A stretch of 64,000 nucleotides of DNA from assembly GCA_046331565.1 (NCBI GenBank), contig JAXLQP010000004.1:310001-374000 (forward strand). The letters are read 5' to 3'. The position numbers were made by a program, and so were the translations under genes. Source of the stretch: DASRDU01 sp046331565 (lineage in GTDB: Bacteria > Acidobacteriota > Blastocatellia > RBC074). The number at the start of each line of letters is the position of its first letter. Position 1 is the first letter of the stretch. Below the pieces are notes generated by a model. The model was given only the letters and a program-made list of their open reading frames with translations, was not told where the DNA came from and made no database searches. Below, piece after piece: positions 35,075 through 42,880 of this stretch.

Positions 35075-36178
35075 TCAGGCTTTGAGTCCGAGTCCGAGCG
35101 TTTCGCGGCAGTACCTGATGCTGCGTTCAAGTTCGGCTTTCTGATATTCCTGCTCAGCGAGCTTTTTGTCCATCCCGGCGGGCGTTTTGTAAGGCTCAAT
35201 CGCTTTGCCGCGCCTGGCGAGCGCCAGAAACCCGGCCATTTCACGCGGGCGAATGTCTGAATAATCGCGCCAGAAATCATCCTTCAGGTAAGGATAGCCG
35301 CGCGCAAAGCCGGAGATGATTTCAAGCACGACCGGAGTATTCGGGCAGAGTTCAGCGAAGCGTTTGAAATAAGCCTGCCAGTCAGTCAGGCCGTCACCAG
35401 GCGCAGTCCATTGCACCATTGCGCCGTCAACGCTTTCCCAGACCATCGAATCACGGATGCCTGTCGTCACGGCGTAAGGGCCAAGAATTTCAAGATTGCG
35501 CAGCGGGTCTTCGAGCGTCCACGTCGCATTGCCTGAGTCCATCGTTGCGCCGACATAATCGCGCCCGCACTCTTCGATCAGGTGCGCCAGTTGCCATGCC
35601 TGCATATCGCCTGCGTGATTTTCAATCGCAAGCCTGACGCCCGCATCAAGAGCGCGGCTGCGCACCGCTTTGCAGACGTGAATCGTATCCTTCCAGCGCG
35701 CTTCAAGCCCGCCCGGCAGTCTGCGATCATCAGCCGTGCCCTGATAACACCGCGCCACGGGCGAACCAAGCGCCCTGGCAACGCGAATCACGAGCGCCAG
35801 ATGTTCTTCTGCCGTGCCGAAGCGCGGGCTGAATGATTTGGCCGACGGGCAGATGCTGCCTGTGCCCGCGTGAATTTCGATGCCGTGATGATCGGCCCGC
35901 GCTTTGATCTCCTTCAGGTATGAATCGCTGTGGCTTTCGTAAACATCGAGGTCGGAAAAAAGAATGACGTCAGCCTTCAGCGAGGCCGCGTAATCGAGCA
36001 GTTGCGGAGCCTTCCAGCCCATCGCGCGAATCGAAAAATTATCGAAGCCGAGTTTCAGCTTTTTATTCAACGGCTGAGTTGTGGCAGGCACAGGCGAACC
36101 GGCGGCGACAACTGCGCCGGTGAAGGCAAGCGATTTGACAACCCGGCGACGTGAGCGGTCGTGTTTGTGCGGGGCCAT
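35075..36178 (-). CDS. Tat-exported sugar phosphate isomerase/epimerase-like protein
   Basis: A 367-aa TIM-barrel protein of the xylose isomerase-like (AP endonuclease 2) family. A twin-arginine signal is present (SRRRVVKSLAFTGA), so it is exported folded. Metal-ligand-type segments are seen: ENHAGDMQAW, GATMDSGNATW, and later histidine and glutamate residues. Such exported members occur in Acidobacteriota and Planctomycetes and probably act on sugars or cyclitols. It is followed by hairpin repeats. It starts 26 bases after the stop of a small exported protein gene and may be cotranscribed with it. Confidence 0.8.
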   Translation of the reverse strand: MAPHKHDRSRRRVVKSLAFTGAVVAAGSPVPATTQPLNKKLKLGFDNFSIRAMGWKAPQLLDYAASLKADVILFSDLDVYESHSDSYLKEIKARADHHGIEIHAGTGSICPSAKSFSPRFGTAEEHLALVIRVARALGSPVARCYQGTADDRRLPGGLEARWKDTIHVCKAVRSRALDAGVRLAIENHAGDMQAWQLAHLIEECGRDYVGATMDSGNATWTLEDPLRNLEILGPYAVTTGIRDSMVWESVDGAMVQWTAPGDGLTDWQAYFKRFAELCPNTPVVLEIISGFARGYPYLKDDFWRDYSDIRPREMAGFLALARRGKAIEPYKTPAGMDKKLAEQEYQKAELERSIRYCRETLGLGLKA

Positions 36179-36204
36179 AGCGGGTGATGAGACAGAAGGG
36201 TTGA

Positions 36205-36693
36205 TTATCTGGCCGCGATGAGGAACGGCCTGATGCCTGCATAAACCTCGTCAGCCGCCGCCGCCACCTGTTCAATCACGACCTTGAATTCTTCGGCATC
36301 CAGCACACGCAGGCTGGAATCAATGCGCACGCTGATGTCGCCGTCTGAATCAATGGCGACCTTGACGCGATCCAGATCGTCATTGAATTTCAGCAGTCGG
36401 TGCAGCAGATCGGGCGTGACTTTCAACTGCCGCTTTTCAGCCGGAACTGCGCCCACTACGACCAGGCCGACTGAATAAGCCACAAAGACGCTGAACTGCG
36501 TGAGCGATTTGCCCTTGAACGGAATCGTCCAGACATTCTCTTTCGCCTTCGTGTAGTTGTAACCCGATGCTTCGAGCAGTTCGGGCAGTTTGGCCGGAAC
36601 CTTCGCCTGAGTTGCAGCATTCTGTGCCGGGGTGATCTGAGCCACAAGCAGCAGCACGAGGGCCGCTGCCAGATACAGTTTCTGTTTTTTCAT
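36205..36693 (-). CDS. Small exported protein (YbjN/secretion-chaperone-like fold)
   Basis: A 162-aa protein with a signal peptide (about 1-23, ending TPAQ). The mature part, with LLEASGYNYTKAKENVWTIP, LLHRLLKFNDDLDRVKVAID and DGDISVRIDSSLRVLD, resembles the alpha-beta fold of YbjN and type III secretion chaperones. Exact function is unknown. AAGGAATAAG precedes the ATG. It lies 19 bases after the ferredoxin/FAD oxidoreductase gene and is likely in the same transcript. Confidence 0.6.
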   Translation of the reverse strand: MKKQKLYLAAALVLLLVAQITPAQNAATQAKVPAKLPELLEASGYNYTKAKENVWTIPFKGKSLTQFSVFVAYSVGLVVVGAVPAEKRQLKVTPDLLHRLLKFNDDLDRVKVAIDSDGDISVRIDSSLRVLDAEEFKVVIEQVAAAADEVYAGIRPFLIAAR

Positions 36694-36712
36694 TCTTATT
36701 CCTTCTGCGTCT

Positions 36713-38401
36713 TTATCCGATCTTCACGCCGATGCTTTCAAGGAACTTCGTCGGCTTTTCGCCTCCGATCAGCGCAAAGACGTAATCGTTTTTGAAGCGG
36801 GCCAGTTCCTTTGCGGTTTTCGGGTCTTTTTCGCGGGCGCTCATCAGCACGACTTCGGTTTCGGTGATCTCCTTAATCGTCGCGCCAAAGAAGACTTTGA
36901 TCTTTCCCTCGTCAATGCACTGGTAAGCCATCATCTTGTTGCCGAGTTTCAGATCGCTCTTGAAATCGCTGCGAATCACGAGCGTCACCACGTTGTCGCG
37001 CCAGCCAATCACTTTCGTGCCGCTTTCGTCACGATAAGCGGCCAGGTCAACTGCGGCTTCAATGGCCGAATTCCCTGCGCCGACGACAACGCAGTGTTTG
37101 CCTTTGAATTCATTCGGATCAGCGAGCTTGAATTTGACCTTGTCATCTTCGTAAGGCGCTGCCGGTTTCGCTTCGTACCGCGCGCCGCATTCGTGGCAGA
37201 ACTGATTATTGCCTTCGCGCTTCGTGCCGCATTTCTGGCAGGACGCGGGCAAGGTCATTTCAGTCGGCGTGACTTTGATCTTCAGATCCTCGCCTGGCAC
37301 GCGCAGTTTTGCCGGAGTGCCGCGATTGCCGATGGCCAGAATCACGCGGCGCGCCTTGTACTGCATCTTCTGTTTCGTTTTGTCCTGCTCGGTCGTGATG
37401 ATGAAAATTCCGTTTTCAGGCTTGATGCTCTTGCAGCTCTCAAATTCATTGATGACGAGCTGATGCTGCTTCATCGTCTCCATCCACGAACCGATCATCG
37501 CTTCCTTCGATGCGCCTGCGCCGTCAAGTTTGATGCCGCCGGTGACGGGTTTGTCTGCGGGATTGAAAAAGACGTACTTGCCCGCCGGATAGGTCTGCTG
37601 AATCGTGGCGACGACCTGATCCTGTTCGATGGCGATGTATTTCAGGCCGCGCTGACGGGCAAGCGCTGCGGCTGACAATCCGGCAGGCCCGACGCCAATA
37701 ATCGCCACATCGTAATCAGCACTGCCGTTGCGGTCTTTCTGCAAATCCTCAGCGATGTAATCAATCACCGCGCCGCCCTCGTTGATGGCGTTTTTGATGA
37801 GCGGCACGCCCGACACATCACCGATCAGATAAACGCCCGGCGTGTCGGTCATAAAACGCGGGTCGCGTTTGGGCACCTTGCGTTCGGGAATCTTTTTGGT
37901 CGTGTTGAGAACGATGCAGGATTTCGGACTCGTCGGGCATTCGACCTGGCAACTGGTGTCTTCCATGCACTGTTCGACCGCGACCGGAGTTGATTTGCCG
38001 TTCACGATTGCCAGCACGTCATGCGGGCAGGCATCAACGCAGGCGTGACAACCGATGCACGTCGCCACGTTGATGACCGGATGCGGATATTTGATGTCAT
38101 CGGTCAGCGCAAGCTGCCGCGCCCATTCGGGCAGTTTGTCATTGCTCGCGCGCAGCAGCGTCGTGGCCGATTTCGGCTTGTCTTCAGCCGGAGCTTTGGC
38201 CGCCGCTGACGCGACTCTGGTGCGCCGCCGCGAAGCGTCCATCAGCACAAACCCGAAGCCGAGCATCAGCGTCACGCCGATGAGCAGCAGCCAGCCAAAC
38301 CAGGGCACTCCGCCATAACTGACCGGCAGCCGCGAAGCAAAACCCGTGACCAGCAACACAACCAGAATCAGAAAGGTGACAATCAACTGCGATCTTTTCA
38401 T
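36713..38401 (-). CDS. Membrane-anchored ferredoxin-FAD/NAD(P) oxidoreductase with inserted zinc ribbon
   Basis: A 562-aa fusion. Two transmembrane helices (about 5-55) are followed by a ferredoxin-like section with CIGCHACVDACPHDV and a second cysteine set CMEDTSCQVECP. A thioredoxin-reductase/YpdA-like two-domain oxidoreductase follows: FAD motif AIIGVGPAGLSAAAL near residue 235 and NAD(P) motif VVGAGNSAIEAAVDLA near 443. A zinc ribbon (CQKC, CHEC, about 388-405) sits between them, which is unusual. Start is ATG 38401; a TTG three codons earlier is possible. It should pass electrons between NAD(P)H, FAD and the FeS clusters at the membrane. It lies near the cytochrome genes. Confidence 0.85.
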   Translation of the reverse strand: MKRSQLIVTFLILVVLLVTGFASRLPVSYGGVPWFGWLLLIGVTLMLGFGFVLMDASRRRTRVASAAAKAPAEDKPKSATTLLRASNDKLPEWARQLALTDDIKYPHPVINVATCIGCHACVDACPHDVLAIVNGKSTPVAVEQCMEDTSCQVECPTSPKSCIVLNTTKKIPERKVPKRDPRFMTDTPGVYLIGDVSGVPLIKNAINEGGAVIDYIAEDLQKDRNGSADYDVAIIGVGPAGLSAAALARQRGLKYIAIEQDQVVATIQQTYPAGKYVFFNPADKPVTGGIKLDGAGASKEAMIGSWMETMKQHQLVINEFESCKSIKPENGIFIITTEQDKTKQKMQYKARRVILAIGNRGTPAKLRVPGEDLKIKVTPTEMTLPASCQKCGTKREGNNQFCHECGARYEAKPAAPYEDDKVKFKLADPNEFKGKHCVVVGAGNSAIEAAVDLAAYRDESGTKVIGWRDNVVTLVIRSDFKSDLKLGNKMMAYQCIDEGKIKVFFGATIKEITETEVVLMSAREKDPKTAKELARFKNDYVFALIGGEKPTKFLESIGVKIG

Positions 38402-38424
38402 ATCAGGCAAAGGGAGAAACAGGC

Positions 38425-38531
38425 AGAGAGATGACGGAACAGACGGAAAGAACGGAACAGACGAAAAAGAAAGGCTGAACCAGATTATCTTTCGTCTGTT
38501 CCGTTCTTTCCGTCTGTTCCGTCATCTCTCT
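38425..38531. repeat. Perfect 42-bp inverted repeat
   Basis: Arms 38425-38466 (AGAGAGATGACGGAACAGAC...) and 38490-38531 are perfectly complementary, spacer 23 bases. The arm itself contains the GGAACAGACG unit twice. It separates the ClpX-like gene from the oxidoreductase gene and could reduce readthrough between them. Confidence 0.9.
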
Positions 38532-38551
38532 TCTTTCTGAAATGGCTCAGC

Positions 38552-39718
38552 TTATCGAACCACCTGAGCTTTCAATTTGCCTTCGGTCAGATCAACGATG
38601 ACTTCTGCGCTGCTGACCAGGCCGAAGGTTTCAAAGGCGGCGCGTTCGATGGCTGCGGCGAGTTCTGAATGCAGCCCGCGCGCGCCGGTCTTGCGTTTGA
38701 TGCTGCGCGCAATAATGTGATCGAGCGCGGCATCGGTGACTTTCAATAACAAACCTTCGCCGCTGAATTCGGTTTCGTACTGCGGCAGGATGTTTTCGCG
38801 CAGGATGCGCCGCAACGTTTCAGCAGGCAGCGGCGGGAAGCTGATGATGCGCGTGAAGCGGCCCATCAGTTCCGGCAGAAAGCCGTACTTCTGAAACGAT
38901 TCGACCTCTTCCAGAATCATCGCGCCATTGCCTTCGATGGTCTTGCGCGCGTCACGAAAGCCGATGCTTTTCTGTCCGGCTTTGAGCAGCGCATCCATTC
39001 CGGCAAAGGCTCCGGCGGCGATGAACGGAATGTCGTGCGTGGCAAGCGGCGCACGCGGGCCGAACTGCGACTGCCCGAAATCCATCGGCACCAGCACCTC
39101 TGCGCCGTGCAGCATCGTCAGCAGTTCGCGCTGCACGCCGTAACCCGACACATCCTTGGTCGTGCCTTCACCGGCAAAGCGGGCGTTGCTGGTCGAAGCC
39201 GCAATCTTGTCAAATTCATCGAGGCAGATGACGCCGCATTCAGCCATCGGCAGGCTGCCTTCAGCCGCATTGACCAGGCGCGTCAGAATCGTTTTCACGT
39301 CATCGCCGACATAGCCGCTTTCAGTAAAACTGGTGATGTCAACGATCACGGTCGGCAGTTGAAAAATCTGCTGAAAGAGAATTTCAACCAGATAGGTTTT
39401 GCCGCATCCGGTCGGCCCGGCGAGCAGCGTGTTCTGTTTCGGCGGCAGTTTCAGCCGGTCAACGCCTTCAACGTGCAGCCGCCTGAGCCGCCTGATATGG
39501 CGATAAGCCATCAGGGCCATCGCGTGTCGCTGCTCGTCCTGGCCTTTGTAACCAAGCTGCTCGACTTTGGCGGCAATCTCCTGCGGCGAAGTCAGCGGCA
39601 GCCGGCTGACGAATTCGCGGCGCTCCTCAAGATGTGAGTTGCGCCACTTTTCGTATTCAGGCTCTTCGCTGCCCGAACCGAAATCGAAATCATCGTCATC
39701 AAAAATCAGGTTGCTCAA
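38552..39718 (-). CDS. ClpX-like AAA+ ATPase lacking the zinc-binding domain
   Basis: A 388-aa AAA+ protein closest to ClpX in its core: LLAGPTGCGKTYLVE (Walker A, about 98-112), DITSFTESGYVGDDV, VICLDEFDKIA (Walker B, about 163-173), GRFTRIISFPPL and GARGLHSEL (sensor 2). The ClpX zinc domain is missing and replaced by a short acidic N-terminus (DDDDFDFGSGSEEPE). No IGF-type ClpP-binding loop is obvious. A start at TTG 39718 is supported by AAGGAGAAGG upstream. It is 24 bases downstream of the rhomboid gene. A role as a ClpP-independent unfoldase or remodeller is likely. Confidence 0.85.
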   Translation of the reverse strand: MSNLIFDDDDFDFGSGSEEPEYEKWRNSHLEERREFVSRLPLTSPQEIAAKVEQLGYKGQDEQRHAMALMAYRHIRRLRRLHVEGVDRLKLPPKQNTLLAGPTGCGKTYLVEILFQQIFQLPTVIVDITSFTESGYVGDDVKTILTRLVNAAEGSLPMAECGVICLDEFDKIAASTSNARFAGEGTTKDVSGYGVQRELLTMLHGAEVLVPMDFGQSQFGPRAPLATHDIPFIAAGAFAGMDALLKAGQKSIGFRDARKTIEGNGAMILEEVESFQKYGFLPELMGRFTRIISFPPLPAETLRRILRENILPQYETEFSGEGLLLKVTDAALDHIIARSIKRKTGARGLHSELAAAIERAAFETFGLVSSAEVIVDLTEGKLKAQVVR

Positions 39719-39742
39719 GCCCCTTCTCCTTTCCTGACCAGC

Positions 39743-40945
39743 TCATTTCTGCTGGTTCTGATGCAGCGTCCAGTCGGGGTGCAATTCTTCGACTTTGACG
39801 CCCAGGCTGGCAGCCCTGCGTTTGAGCCAGGCGTAATAATCATCGAAGGCCTGCTGATAAGCTGCCATCTGTGACTGATCGGGAGGGGGAACGGCTGAAT
39901 CCCGATTCTGTTTCAACTGCTCGCGGCGGGCGCGCATCGCGGCCAGCATGCGCTGTCTGATCGCTTCACTTTCGCCGTCCACCGTCGTCGCCATCTCCAG
40001 CGAGGTAACCGAAGCGCCGAGGGCGCCGGAATAATCCTGTGGCGTTTCATTCTTATTCAGCCGGTTCCAGCGTTTGAGGTCAAAGGCGGTCTGAAACACG
40101 TGATCGCTGAGCAACTGAATTCGCACCGTCTCCATCGTCGTGCGCAGCCCCAGCGACATCAGCACAAAGCTGGCAACAATCACCAGCCACGACAGAGCCG
40201 CCGCCATCTGCCAGATTTTCGCGCGCCGGTAACTTTGCGTCGTCTCTTCAGCATCGCCCAGAAACCAGGCCATTCCCGCGCCGCCCATCAGGCCGAGCAG
40301 ATGCGCCTGCCAACTGATGCCCGGCAGAAAGCTGATGATCGCGCCGTAAATCAGCCACTGCACCATCGCTGATTTCAGCGCCTGCCCGTAACTGTCGCGC
40401 CGCTTGTAACCATAAACCGCCGTCGCGCCGATCAGCCCGAAAATCGCGCCCGATGCGCCGACCAGCCCGCCGTCGCTGATAAAAACCGCCAGCCCGCCGC
40501 AGACTGCCGCAATCAGATACAGACAGATGAATTTCGCGCGGCCAAAAGCCTCTTCGGCCAGCCGCCCCGCCTGAATCAGCGCGAGGCTGTTGAAAAGGAT
40601 GTGTATTACGCCACCGTGCAGAAAGGCATAAGTCACCAGTCGCCAGTACTGCCCGTCACGAATTGCGCCGCCCTGCGCCGAACCGAGCAGGTAGTTGGCA
40701 AACCCGCTCGGTGAAAAATCAAATCCCGCATTGCCCTCTCTGAGCCGTGTCGTCAGCAGCAGCGACAAGGCATAAAAAATCAGATTGAGCGTGAAAATAA
40801 CTCCGGTCACCGTCAGCGCGCCCGCAACGGCAGACGCCCCGCCGCCCGCATAGTGCGCCTGCGCGCCGCACAACGGACAAACGGCAGTATCAGCGGCAAT
40901 CAGCCCGCGACACGCCTGGCACATTTTCAATCTGCTTTCAGACAT
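39743..40945 (-). CDS. Rhomboid intramembrane serine protease with N-terminal zinc ribbon
   Basis: A 400-aa rhomboid. The N-terminal zinc ribbon (CQAC and CPLC) is cytoplasmic. Six or so transmembrane helices follow. The catalytic dyad is S165 in GASGAIFG and H215 in SWQAHLLGL. N119 in HGGVIHILFNSLAL is the oxyanion residue. A soluble C-terminal region of about 150 residues is helical. It is directly upstream of the ClpX-like gene (24 bases), suggesting intramembrane cleavage and ATP-driven extraction or unfolding work together. Confidence 0.9.
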   Translation of the reverse strand: MSESRLKMCQACRGLIAADTAVCPLCGAQAHYAGGGASAVAGALTVTGVIFTLNLIFYALSLLLTTRLREGNAGFDFSPSGFANYLLGSAQGGAIRDGQYWRLVTYAFLHGGVIHILFNSLALIQAGRLAEEAFGRAKFICLYLIAAVCGGLAVFISDGGLVGASGAIFGLIGATAVYGYKRRDSYGQALKSAMVQWLIYGAIISFLPGISWQAHLLGLMGGAGMAWFLGDAEETTQSYRRAKIWQMAAALSWLVIVASFVLMSLGLRTTMETVRIQLLSDHVFQTAFDLKRWNRLNKNETPQDYSGALGASVTSLEMATTVDGESEAIRQRMLAAMRARREQLKQNRDSAVPPPDQSQMAAYQQAFDDYYAWLKRRAASLGVKVEELHPDWTLHQNQQK

Positions 40946-40988
40946 TCAGTTTCAGCAGTCAGTGAGACATTCAAAGAGGCATTCCGCA

Positions 40989-41096
40989 GGAACCAGGCTG
41001 CACCCCCGTAGTAACGAATTTATTCGTTCTGTTTCAATGATTCGTGTCTCCGAATCTCAACGAATGAATTCGTTACTACGGGGGGCAGCCTGGTTC
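40989..41096. repeat. Inverted repeat, family R, copy 3
   Basis: Arms 40989-41028 (GGAACCAGGCTGCACCCCCG...) and 41059-41096, spacer 30 bases. Arm differences from copy 2 are compensatory in the outer part: GGCTGC here, GGGCGC there, mirrored on the other arm. It lies just past the remnant DUF433 gene. Confidence 0.9.
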
Positions 41097-41123
41097 CGCT
41101 ATGCCTGCGATAACCCGGCTGGA

Positions 41124-41243
41124 TTATTTTGCCACTGCTCTTTGAGCATTCAGTTCAATGACTTTCATTGTCGTGCCTTCGATCAGCAGAACCTGGTGAT
41201 CGCCAGGCACGATGTGTTCATATTCAGTTTCGACTACCGGCAT
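41124..41243 (-). pseudogene. N-terminal remnant of a DUF433 antitoxin-like gene
   Basis: A 39-aa frame with a good ribosome site (GGAGG, 9 bases before the ATG). YEHIVPGDHQVLLIEGTTMKV resembles the first strand pair of DUF433 proteins, where a GT[RM]xKV segment is typical. The helical part that should follow is missing, since the frame stops and a family R hairpin begins 28 bases later. Probably a truncated gene. A functional micropeptide cannot be ruled out. Confidence 0.55.
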
Positions 41244-41265
41244 AACGCTTACCTCCGCTGACAGC

Positions 41266-42738
41266 CTACTGTTCGTCATCGCTGGTTGCAACCTGATTCG
41301 ATTTCTGAGTTGCAGGGAGGGCTTTGACATCCTGTCGGCTGATGCGACGGAGCGCGGCTTTCAGTTCCTTTTCTTCGCCGTGCTGCGCATGGCACGAGAC
41401 GCAGCCTGCGCCGCCTTCCTTCCTGGTCACCTGGTAATCGAGCGAATGGCACGCGGCGCACGATTCGCGCACACCCTGTTTGACTGTGGCAGGCTCGAAT
41501 CCGGCAGTGTGACAGTCGGTGCAGTTTGAGCGCCCGTAACGCGAGCCTGACACGTGAACGAGATGAAACTGATCTTTCGGGCTGAAGTTCGCCGCTTCGC
41601 CGGGCAGTTCCTTCTGCTTCCACGCGGCGGCGGTGATGCCTGCCCACTTCCACTGATCGTTTTCAACCGGGTAGCCGAGTTTGCCGCCGTGCGGAGTCTT
41701 CAGCGTGACGCCGTTCGAAACAACGCCGTCGCGGTGACAACTGGTGCAGGCCACGTTCGCCACCGTTGCCGGATTGAAGCTGCGGCCTTTGTGTTCAGTG
41801 TGACAATCGGTGCAGACGAGTCCGGCCTTCTGATGTTTCGCTGAAACTTCGGAATGAAAGGCTGAAGTCGAATGACACGCGGCGCAGCTTTCGCTGATTG
41901 ATTTGCCGACGGTGTGACAGGTCGTGCAGGCTCCGGCATTCGCTTTCGTCGCCATGGCCGGAGTGATTTCAAGATTGCTGCGCACGTGCGGATTTGAAAG
42001 CGCACCGGGCGAGTAAGCATCCTTGAAGGCAAAGCCCGCAACCGCGCACAACGCGGTCACGATGATCGCCGCCCAGGCAAAGAGTCCGACCGGCCAGGGA
42101 CGTTGCAGGTCGCGCGTCGGTCGCCAGTTGAATTGCGCCTTGCCGAGCCTGCGCCCGGTCTTGGGTTTGAGCGGTGATTCTTCCGAGAGCTTGCCCGCTT
42201 CGCGTTTGCGTTTTTCCCAGAAAATTTTCAGCGCCTGCTCGTCAAGCTGCGGCAGCATTCCCGTGAGCAGACCCGTGCCCGACAAACGGCGCGTGCCTTT
42301 CGGCGTTGGTTTGGTGCGCTGCTGCAAAGCGGCCTGCGAAAGCATCACCGTCTTGCCGCCTTCGGTTGTTGCCTGTTGCAGCATGCCGGTCGTGCCGCTT
42401 TCAATCGGCAGCGGATTGACGCTCATCTCAACCGTCAGCGCCAGGCCGTCGGGCTGATAAGACGGACGCAGAATAAACGGCCCGATCTGAATGATGTCGC
42501 CATCAGCGAGCGGCGTGCTTTCAAGCAGTTCGCCATTGAGCAGTGTGCCGTTGGCGCTCGACAGATTGGTAATCCAGAAATCGCCGTTGATTTCGCGGAT
42601 GCCCGCGTGCGTGCGCGACACGGTCGGATGATTGAGCACCAGATCGTTGCCGGTCAGACGGCCAATCGTCAGCCCTTCGCTTTCAATGACGACCGGATCA
42701 GTTTCCTTGTCCCTGCGGGTGATGATGTATTTGCTCAT
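41266..42738 (-). CDS. FHA domain-transmembrane-heptaheme cytochrome c
   Basis: A 490-aa protein. The N-terminal FHA domain (about 22-100: TIGR, SRTHAGI, SSANGTLLNG) should be cytoplasmic and bind phosphothreonine. A linker is followed by one transmembrane helix (about 215-237). The C-terminal part carries seven CXXCH heme motifs, with first cysteines at 271, 285, 309, 331, 406, 427 and 446, separated by extra histidines that may be distal ligands. It belongs to the cytochrome c3/c7-like class. It is 142 bases downstream of the cNMP/FeS/cytochrome b-like gene, and the pair probably forms one electron-transfer complex. A phosphopeptide sensor on a cytochrome is the odd feature. Confidence 0.88.
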   Translation of the reverse strand: MSKYIITRRDKETDPVVIESEGLTIGRLTGNDLVLNHPTVSRTHAGIREINGDFWITNLSSANGTLLNGELLESTPLADGDIIQIGPFILRPSYQPDGLALTVEMSVNPLPIESGTTGMLQQATTEGGKTVMLSQAALQQRTKPTPKGTRRLSGTGLLTGMLPQLDEQALKIFWEKRKREAGKLSEESPLKPKTGRRLGKAQFNWRPTRDLQRPWPVGLFAWAAIIVTALCAVAGFAFKDAYSPGALSNPHVRSNLEITPAMATKANAGACTTCHTVGKSISESCAACHSTSAFHSEVSAKHQKAGLVCTDCHTEHKGRSFNPATVANVACTSCHRDGVVSNGVTLKTPHGGKLGYPVENDQWKWAGITAAAWKQKELPGEAANFSPKDQFHLVHVSGSRYGRSNCTDCHTAGFEPATVKQGVRESCAACHSLDYQVTRKEGGAGCVSCHAQHGEEKELKAALRRISRQDVKALPATQKSNQVATSDDEQ

Positions 42739-42752
42739 CGGATGCCATCACA

Positions 42753-42858
42753 CATTCTCCATTCGCCATTTTCCATTCTCCATTCTTTTTCAGCGGGTGC
42801 GTCTTCAGCACTCATTCTGAAAAATAATGGAGAATGGAAAATGGAAAGTGGAAAATGG
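42753..42858. repeat. Imperfect inverted repeat of ATTCTCCATT-type units
   Basis: Arms 42753-42793 (CATTCTCCATTCGCC... to TTTTTCAG) and 42817-42858, spacer 23 bases. It lies between the two cytochrome-complex genes and may reduce the level of the downstream FHA-cytochrome message. Confidence 0.75.
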
Positions 42859-42880
42859 CGCTCTCATAAGGCTGTTGGGT

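Noticed and set aside
38552..39718. Canonical ClpX with ClpP partner
   Set aside because: The N-terminal zinc domain and an obvious ClpP-binding loop are missing, and no clpP gene is adjacent.
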